From: Myxococcales bacterium
GTDB lineage: Bacteria > Myxococcota_A > Polyangia > Palsa-1104
NCBI GenBank assembly: GCA_003170275.1
Contig: PNAM01000059.1
Span: 1 to 47,388 of the forward strand
Direction of reading: 5' to 3'
Length of the DNA stretch: 47,388 bases
The notes beneath the pieces were generated by a model. The model did not search any database. It worked only from the letters and a program-made list of their open reading frames with translations, and was not told the DNA's origin. Shown in pieces: positions 34,501 through 43,500 of the stretch. The position numbers and the translations under genes are program-made. Each line of letters opens with the position of its first letter. Position 1 is the first letter of the stretch.

Positions 34501-37500
34501 CTCGGCCAACTGCGTCGACGGCTTCTGCTGCACCACCGCCTGCGCGGGCGCCTGCGACGCCTGCTCGACGGCGCTAGGCGCGACCGCCAACGGCACCTGT
34601 ACCATCCTGGCGGCGACCGCCGGTGGCAACCCGTCGTGCGGCCCGTACACGTGCACCGGCACCAACAACGCCTGCGCCATCCAATGCGCCGGGGATGCGA
34701 ACTGCCAGGCCGGCAACTACTGCAGCAGCCTGCAGTGCCTGCCCAAGCTGCCGAACGGCCAGCCGTGCGCCGGCGTCAACCAGTGCACCACCGGCAACTG
34801 CGTCACCGATCCCGCGACCTTTCTGTGGTGGACGACCTCGGCGTGGAAGCAGTCGGTCACCAACAGCGCCGGCTGGCAGAACGTGGGCTTCAACGACAGC
34901 GCCTGGGCCGCTGCCTTCGACCAGGCCGCCTACAATGGCGCGCCCTGGAGTGGGGGTAATCCTTTCCCGGCGGGTTCCCCCGCGCGCTGGCTGTGGTCGT
35001 TCGACTCCAGGGCCGCGAACGATTTCACCACCGTGTACTTCCGCTACGTGTTCACCGCCACCACCGCCGCGGCCAACCTGACCATCGCCGGCGACAACAG
35101 CTACACCGTCTACCTGAATGGCGCCCAGATCGGCAGCGGAGCGACCTGGCAGGTTTCGTCCACCATTCCGCTCGCGTTCACCGTCGGCAACTCCTACACG
35201 CTGGCGGTGCAGGTGATCAACAGCGGCGGCGCCGGCGGCGTGCTCGCCGAGCTCGGCTCGGGCGGATCGGTCTGCTGCGACACAGCGTGCTCCGGAAGCT
35301 GCGACGTGTGCTCGAGCACGCCCGGCACCGGAACCTGCAGCACGGCGGCGTACGGCACCGTCGGCAGCCCGACCTGCAGCCCGTACGTGTGCGCGGGCGG
35401 CTCGCCCTCCTGTCGCAGCACCTGCACCGTCAACAGCGACTGCGGCCCCGGGTTCTTCTGCTCTGGCACCACCTGCATCGCCGGCGCAGCCAACGGTGCC
35501 GCCTGCACCATTCCGCAGGGCTGCTCGTCCAACAATTGCACCGACGGCTTTTGCTGCGACCTGCCGTGCTCGGGCGCCTGCGAAGTGTGCGCCATGTCGC
35601 TCGGCGCCAGCGCGAACGGCACGTGCACCCATTTCGCGCTCGGCACGGCCGGCTCGCCCTCGTGCGCGCCCTATCAATGCAACGGGGTGCTCGGCAGCTG
35701 TCCCAATCCGTGCGTCACCGACGCCGACTGCACGGCCGGCTACTACTGCGCAGCCAACGGCACCTGCAAGGTGCAGCAAGCCGCCGCCGCCGCCTGCGCG
35801 TCCGATTGCAAGACGACCGGCTGCCGCCAGTGCGTCTCGGGCGGCACGTGCAAGGATGGCTATTGCTGCGAGTCGGCGTGCGCCGGGCCTTGCCTGACCT
35901 GCGCGGCCGTGCACGGCAGCTGCACGGCGGTGACGAACGCAGACGACCCGGACAGCTGCACCGGCAACACCACCTGCAGCGCGGCGGGCGCCTGCCGGCT
36001 CAAGAGCGCGCGCGACTGCACCACCGACGTGCTCAACTTCACCGCCACCAGCGACGCGAGCGTGGCGACCAACAACAAGTCGCGCTACCACCGCTTCTCG
36101 TCGCTCACTCGCGTCGTGCAAGCGGGCGACGTGCTCGAATACGACACCTACCTCACCAGCAACATCTACGGCACCGGCGGCTTCGAGATGTACAACAGCG
36201 ACGGCAGCTATTACCGGGACACGCCCGGCTGGGCCGACCAGAACGGCATCGGCGGCCATCCCGGGTCCGACCTCACCGCGTTCGCGTACAACCAGTGGTA
36301 CCACCGCCAGCTTCCGCTGCCGGCGTCGATGGTGGGCAAGACCATCAACAACTTCCAGCTGGTCGCCGAGTACGACTCAGTATCGCTGACCACCACCTCC
36401 TACTACGACAACGTCGCGATCACCAACGGGGGCGCGGTCGTGCTGCTGGTGTGGGAGAAGGGCGCGCCCACGACCAACACCCTGTGGGGCAGCACGTTCT
36501 TCACGTCGTCGACGATCACCAACCAGGCCGGCCCGGGCGCGGGTGGCGCCGGGAGCTGCGCCACCGGCAACTGCGCGGACGGGTTCTGCTGCTCCAGCGC
36601 GTGCTCCGGCGGCTGCGACGTGTGCAGCGTCACGCCCGGCACCTGCACGGCGATCGCGTCCGGCTCGGCGGGCGTCAACCCGTCGTGCTCGCCGTTCCTG
36701 TGCGACGGCGTGGGCGGCAGCTGCCCGAGCACCTGCACGCTCGACGCGCAATGCGTGGTCGGCAGCTTCTGCAACGGCTCGAGTTGCCAGGCGCTCAAGG
36801 GCTCAGGCGTCGCCTGCGGCGGCAACCACGAGTGCACGTCCACGTTCTGTGTCGACAACGTGTGCTGCCAGAGTGCGTGCGCCGGCGCCTGCGACGTGTG
36901 CAGCGTCACGCCCGGCACCTGCACGCTGGTCGCCGCCGGTGGCGCGGGCAACCCGGTGTGCGGCGGCTCGGTGTGCGATGGTGCGAGCGCGAGCTGCCCG
37001 AACACGTGCGCCACCGACAGCGGCTGCGCGGCCGGCTACTACTGCGCATCGAACGGCACCTGCCAGGCGCGGCGCGCGCAGGCCGCCACCTGCGATCTGA
37101 TCGGCGACTGCAAGGTGTCCGGCTGCCGCGAGTGCAGCGGCGCCACCACCTGTAAAGATGGATACTGCTGCGGCACCGCGTGCGCCGGCGCGTGCCAGAC
37201 CTGCGCCGCCGCCCCCGGCACCTGCACGGCGGTGGTCGGCGCCGACGATCTCGATAGCTGCACGGGCGTCAACACCTGCGATCCGACCGGCGCATGCTGG
37301 TCGAAGAACGGGCAGGGCTGCGCGGTCGGCTCGACCTGCGCCAGCGGCAGCTGCGCCGACAGCGTGTGCTGCTCGACGGCGTGCGCGGGCGGCTGCGACG
37401 TGTGCAACGTCGTGCCGGGCACCTGCACCGTCGTGGCGACGGGCACGCCTGGCGCCAATCCGTCGTGCGCGCCGTTCGTGTGCGGCGGCAGCGCGACCTG

Positions 37501-40500
37501 CCCGGGCAGCTGCGCCGCGGACACCAACTGCGCGGCCGGCACCTATTGCGACGGGACCACCTGCCAGACGCTCAAGAGCAACGGCGCGCTGTGCACGCTC
37601 AACCACGAGTGCGCGACCGGGAGCTGCGCCGACGGGGTGTGCTGCAACACGCCGTGCAACGGCGCCTGCGACGTGTGCACCACCGCGCTCGGCGCCACCA
37701 GCAACGGCGCGTGTACCACCGCGCCGCTCGCCTACGCGGGTAACCCCTCGTGCGGCGCCTATGCCTGCAACGGCTCGAGCGCCACCTGCGGCACGTTCTG
37801 CGTGAGCGACTCGTACTGCGGCGCCGCCTACTACTGCGCGGCGAACGGTACCTGTCAGGCGCGGCGCGCCCAGGGCCAAGCCTGCAACGCCTCCGCCGGC
37901 GCCGACTGCCTCACCGGCGCCTGCCGGGTGTGCACCTCGGGCAACTGCGTCGATGGCGTGTGCTGCCAGACCGCCTGTTCGGGCGCCTGCGACGTGTGCA
38001 ACGTGCAACCGGGCATGTGCACGCTCCTGGCTCTTGGCGCCACCGGCGCGCCGAGCTGCAGTCCGTATCTGTGCACCGGCGCCAGCCCGACCTGCGGCCT
38101 CGGCTGCACGCGTGACAGCGATTGCATCACCGGCAACTTCTGCAACGCCGCCGGCACCTGCCAGACGGCGCTGGCGCAAGGATTGGGCTGCAACCTGGCC
38201 GTCGACTGCAAGCAGGCCGGCGCGTGCCAGGAGTGCGCGAGCGGCAATTGTGTCGACGGGTACTGCTGCAACTCGGGCTGCGGCGGCGAGTGCGATCGCT
38301 GCGACGGCGCCACCAAGGGCGTGTGCGCGGTGCTCGCGCAAGGCGCGGCCGGCACCCCGTCGTGCACCCCGTACCTGTGCACCGGCACCTCCGCCGGCTG
38401 CCCTGCAAGCTGCACCAGCGACGGCAACTGCGCGGCGGGCAACTTCTGCGGCGGCGGCTCGTGCCTGGGCAAGAAGCCGCTCGGCTCCGGCTGCTCTGCG
38501 GCCAACGAGTGCACCTCGACCTTCTGCGCCGACGGCGTGTGCTGCGACGCCGGCTGCGGCGGCTCGTGCGACTCGTGCAACGTGGCCGGCCACTGCGCGT
38601 TCGTCACCGGCGCCGGCAACCCGGGCTGCGGCGCCTTCTTGTGCTCGGGCTCGAGCGCCAACTGCCCGAGCGGCTGCACCTCCGACGCGCAGTGCGCGGC
38701 CGCCGCCTACTGCGCCGCCGGCGGCACCTGCCAGGCGCGCAAGGTGCAGGGCCAGACCTGCAACAACACCGACTGCGCGCAGGCCGGCTGTCGCGAGTGC
38801 GGTACCGGCTTCTGCACCGACGGCTTCTGCTGCGAGGCCGCGTGCGGCGGCGCCTGCGAGTCGTGCAGCGCCATGCCCGGCTCGTGCATCGTCGCGTCGC
38901 TGGGCGCGGCCGGCCGCCCGCCCTCCTGCGCGCCGTACGTGTGCTCGGGCTCGACCAACGCCTGCCCGATGACCTGCGCGACCGACGCGGCGTGCGCGGC
39001 CGGCTACTATTGCTCGGGCGGCTCCTGCGTGGCCAAGAAAGCGCGCGGCCAGAGCTGCGCCACCGCCAACGAGTGCACCACCACCTTCTGTGCCGACAGC
39101 GTGTGCTGCAACGCCGCCTGCTCAGGCGCCTGCGATGCGTGCGACGCCACCGGCACCTGCCTCAACGTCACCGGCAGCGGCAATCCGAGCTGCGGCTTCT
39201 ACGTGTGCCCGGGCAACAGCCCGAGCTGCCCGTCGAGCTGCACCACCGACCCGCAGTGCGCGAGCGGCTACTTCTGTAGCAGCAACGCCTGCGGGGCCAA
39301 GCGCGCCAACGGCCAGGTGTGCACGACCGCCAACCAGTGCACCTCGGGCAACTGCGCCGACGGGTTCTGCTGCGATCAGCCGTGCGCGGGCGGCTGCGAC
39401 GTGTGCAACGTCACGCCGGGCACCTGCTCGGTGGTCATCATGGGCTCGAGCGGCGCCAACCCGTCGTGCGGGGCGCAGACCTGCGACGGCGTCAGCGGCA
39501 ACTGCCCGGGCGGCTGCTCGAGCGACGCCAACTGCGCCTCCACCTTCTACTGCAACGGCGCCGGCCAGTGCGCCGCTCAGCTCGCGCAGGGCTCGGTGTG
39601 CGCGCGCAATCGCCAGTGCACGTCCAGCAACTGCGTCGACAGCTACTGCTGCAACAGCGCGTGCAGCGGCGGCTGCGACGTGTGCAACGCGACCGCGGGC
39701 AGCTGCACGACGCTGGTCGCGGGCTCGGCCGGCCTGGGCTGTGGCCTGTACCTGTGCGACGGAAGCTCGGCGGCCTGCAAGATCACCTGCGCCAGCGACA
39801 CCGACTGCACGAGCGGCAACTTCTGCAGCGGCACCAACTGCGTGCCGGCGCTCGCCCAGGGCCAGATGTGCACCCGCGTGCGCCAGTGCGCCACCGGTGC
39901 GTGCGCCGACGGCTACTGCTGCAACGCCGCGTGCGGCGGCGGTTGCGACGCCTGCGACGCCACGCCCGGCGTGTGCACGGTGCGCGGCGCAGGCGCGACC
40001 GGCGTGGCCCCGTCGTGCGGCGCGTTCTTGTGCAACGGCTCGTCGGGCGCGTGCCCGGTCAGCTGCGCCGCCGACGCCGATTGCGGCTCGAGCTACTTCT
40101 GCAACGGCGGCATCTGCACCGCCCAGCTCGGAGGCGGCTCGGCGTGCAGCACCACGCGCCAGTGCTCGTCGGGCTTCTGCGTCGGCAACGTGTGCTGCTC
40201 GACCGCCTGCACCGGAAGCTGCCAGACCTGCGGCGGCGGCACCTGCGGCGATCGCCCGGCCGGCGTGTCGGGCACGCCGAGCTGCGCGCCGTATCTGTGT
40301 GCGGGCTCTGGCGGCGGCTGCCCGAGCTCGTGCACCATCGACGGTAACTGCGCGAGCGGCAGCTTCTGCTCGGGCGGCGCGTGCATCACCAAGCTGGCCA
40401 ACGGGCAGACCTGCGGCGGTCCCAACCAGTGCGCCTCGGGCAAATGCGTCGACAGCTATTGCTGCAACGCCGACTGCACCGGCAATTGCGATCGCTGCGA

Positions 40501-43500
40501 CGTGGCCGGCAGCCTGGGCACCTGCACCCTGGTGGCGGCGGGCGGCGGCGGCGCGCCCGCGTGCACGCCGTACGTGTGCGGCGGCGCCTCGGCCGCGTGC
40601 CCGGCGAGCTGCACCATGGACGCGGAATGTGCCAGCGCCTACTACTGTAATGGCGCGACCTGCACCGCCAAGCACGCCAACGGTGTCGGCTGCTCGACCG
40701 CGGTCGAGTGCTCGAGCGGCTTCTGCGCCGACGGCGTGTGTTGCTCGAGCGCCTGCGGCGGCACCTGCGACGTGTGCAACGCGCAGCCGGGCACCTGCAC
40801 CACCCCGGGCGGCCTGCCCGGCAGCCCCACCTGTGCGCCGTATCTGTGCGTCGCCGGCTCGGCGACCTGCCCGAACAGTTGCAGCGCCGACGCGCAGTGC
40901 GCCGCGGGCAGCTTCTGCAACGGGACCAACTGTGTGCCGCTGCAGGGCTCGGGCTCGGTCTGTGCGCGCGGCGCGCAGTGCACCAGCGGCTACTGCGTCG
41001 ACGGCGTGTGCTGCCAGACCGCCTGCGCGGGCGGCTGCGACGTGTGCAACGTGGTCCCCGGCAGCTGCACGGTCGTCGCGCTGCACACCGCCGGCTCGAA
41101 CCCGAGCTGCGCGCCCTACCTGTGCGACGGCACGGCCGGATCGTGCCCCAACCGCTGCACGATCGACGACGACTGCGGCGGCGGCTACTTCTGCAACTCC
41201 GGCACCTGCACGCCGACGCTCGGCAACGCCTCGTCGTGCACCAGCACACGCCAGTGCTCGTCGGGCTTCTGCGTGAGCAACATCTGCTGCGCCAGCGCGT
41301 GCACCGGCGCCTGCCAGACCTGCAGCGCGCAGCCGGGTACCTGCACCACCTCGGGCGGCGGGGCGCCCGGCTCGCCGTCGTGCACGCCGTACCTGTGCAA
41401 CGGCGCGTCGACCAGCTGCCCGTCGACCTGCTCGATCGACGGCAACTGCATCAACTCCAGCTACTGCGACGCCGGCAACATGTGCTCGTCGAAGCAGTCC
41501 AACGGCCAGACCTGCAGCGGACCGAACCAGTGCGTCTCCAACCACTGCGTCGACGGGTTGTGCTGCAACACCGCCTGCGCCGGCGCGTGTGATCGCTGCG
41601 ACGTCACCGGCGCCGAGGGCACCTGCAGCATCGTTGGCGCGGGCGCGGCCGGCGCGCCGACGTGCTCGCCGTACGTGTGCTCGGGGATCACCGCGAGCTG
41701 CCCCGGCTCCTGCACCACCGATACGCAGTGCGAGTCCACTCACTTCTGCTCGGGCGGCGCGTGCGTGCCCAAGCACGTGAGCGGCATCTCGTGCACGCTG
41801 GCCAACCAGTGCCTGTCGGGCTTCTGCGCCGACGGGTTCTGCTGCAACTCGGCGTGCGCCGGGGCGTGCGACGTGTGCAACGCCACGCCGGGCACCTGCT
41901 CGACGCCGGGCGGCGCGGTGGGCAGCCCGAGCTGCACGCCGTACCTGTGCGCGGCGGGCAACGCCGGCTGCCCGACCGGCTGCACCACCGACGGGCAGTG
42001 TGGCGCCGGCTTCTTCTGCGACGGCGCGGCGTGCGTGCCGGCGCAGGGCAACGGGCTGTCGTGCCTGCGCGCCACGCAGTGCACGAGCGGCTTCTGCGCC
42101 GACGGATTCTGCTGCAACACGGCGTGCGGCGGCGCGTGCGACGTGTGCAACGCCACGCCCGGCACCTGCACGCTCGCCGTGGACGGCGCGCTCGGCACCC
42201 CGTCGTGCGCACCCTACGTGTGCGACGGCGCCAAGGCCACCTGCCCGTCCCTGTGCGTGATCGACGGCGACTGCTCGACCGGGTTCTTCTGCAACGGCGG
42301 CATCTGCACCGTGGCGCTCTCGAACGGCGCCAGCTGCGCGCGCACCACGCAGTGCGCGTCGGGCTTCTGCGCGGACAACGTGTGCTGCGGCTCGGGCTGC
42401 AACGGCGCGTGCGAGGCGTGCAACCTGGTCGGCTTCGCCGGCAGCTGCCGCGTGGTCGGCGCCGGCGCCACCGGCGCGCCCTCGTGCGCTCCCTACCTGT
42501 GCGACGGCGTGTCCAACGCCTGCCCGTCGAGCTGCGCGGTCAACGGCGATTGCATCCCGGCGTCCTACTGCACGCCGGCCGACATCTGCAACGGCAAGAA
42601 ACCGACCGGCCAGAGCTGCACGCTGGCCTCCGAGTGCACTTCCAACTTCTGCGTCGACGGATTCTGCTGCGAGTCGGCGTGCGGCGGCACCTGTGACACG
42701 TGCGCCGCCACGCCGGGCACCTGCACGGTCGCGGTCGCCGGCCAGCCCGGCGATCCGACCTGCTCGCCCTACGCCTGCAACGGCGCGCAGGTGAGCTGCC
42801 CAATCAGCTGCGTGGCCGACAGCAACTGCGCGACCGGCTTCTTCTGCAACGTGTCCACCTGCATGCCGGTGAAGCTGCTCGGCGATTCGTGCCAGGCCAA
42901 GAGCGAGTGCGCCAGCGGCTTCTGCGCGGACGGCTTCTGCTGCGACGCGGGCTGCACCGGCGCGTGCGATCGCTGCGACACGACGCCGGGTTCGTGCACG
43001 CCAGTCGCGGCCGGCACGCCAGGCTCGCCTTCGTGCGCGCCGTACGCGTGCGGCGGCGCCTCCGCCACCTGCCTCACCACCTGCACCGGCGACGGTGATT
43101 GCGCCGTGACCTCGTACTGCTCGGGCGGCACCTGCGTCGGCAAGCACGTCAACGGCAGCGCGTGCGGCGGCGCCGGCGAGTGCGCGAGCGGCAGCTGCGT
43201 CGACAACTTCTGCTGCAACACCGCGTGCGCGGGCGCTTGCGATCGCTGCGATTCGAGCCCCGGCACGTGCACCGCGGTGGCGGCGGGATCGGCCGGCGTG
43301 CCTGCCTGCGCGCCGTTCGTGTGCGACGGCGCCTCGCCTTCGTGCCCGACGGTTTGCACGCAGGACTCGGGCTGCGCGGCGGGTCTGTTCTGCCAGGCCG
43401 GCGCGTGCGTGACCAAGCTCGACCTCGGCGCGGTGTGTACGCGCACGGCGATGTGCGTCTCGGGCAGCTGCGCCGACGGCTTCTGCTGCTCGAGCCCCTG

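Noticed and set aside
39122..43147. Antisense open frame of 1341 codons within the giant gene
   Set aside because: It arises because GC-rich cysteine codons read backwards rarely give stops. The product is Ala/Arg-rich with no motif, and the plus-strand protein is clearly the coding one.
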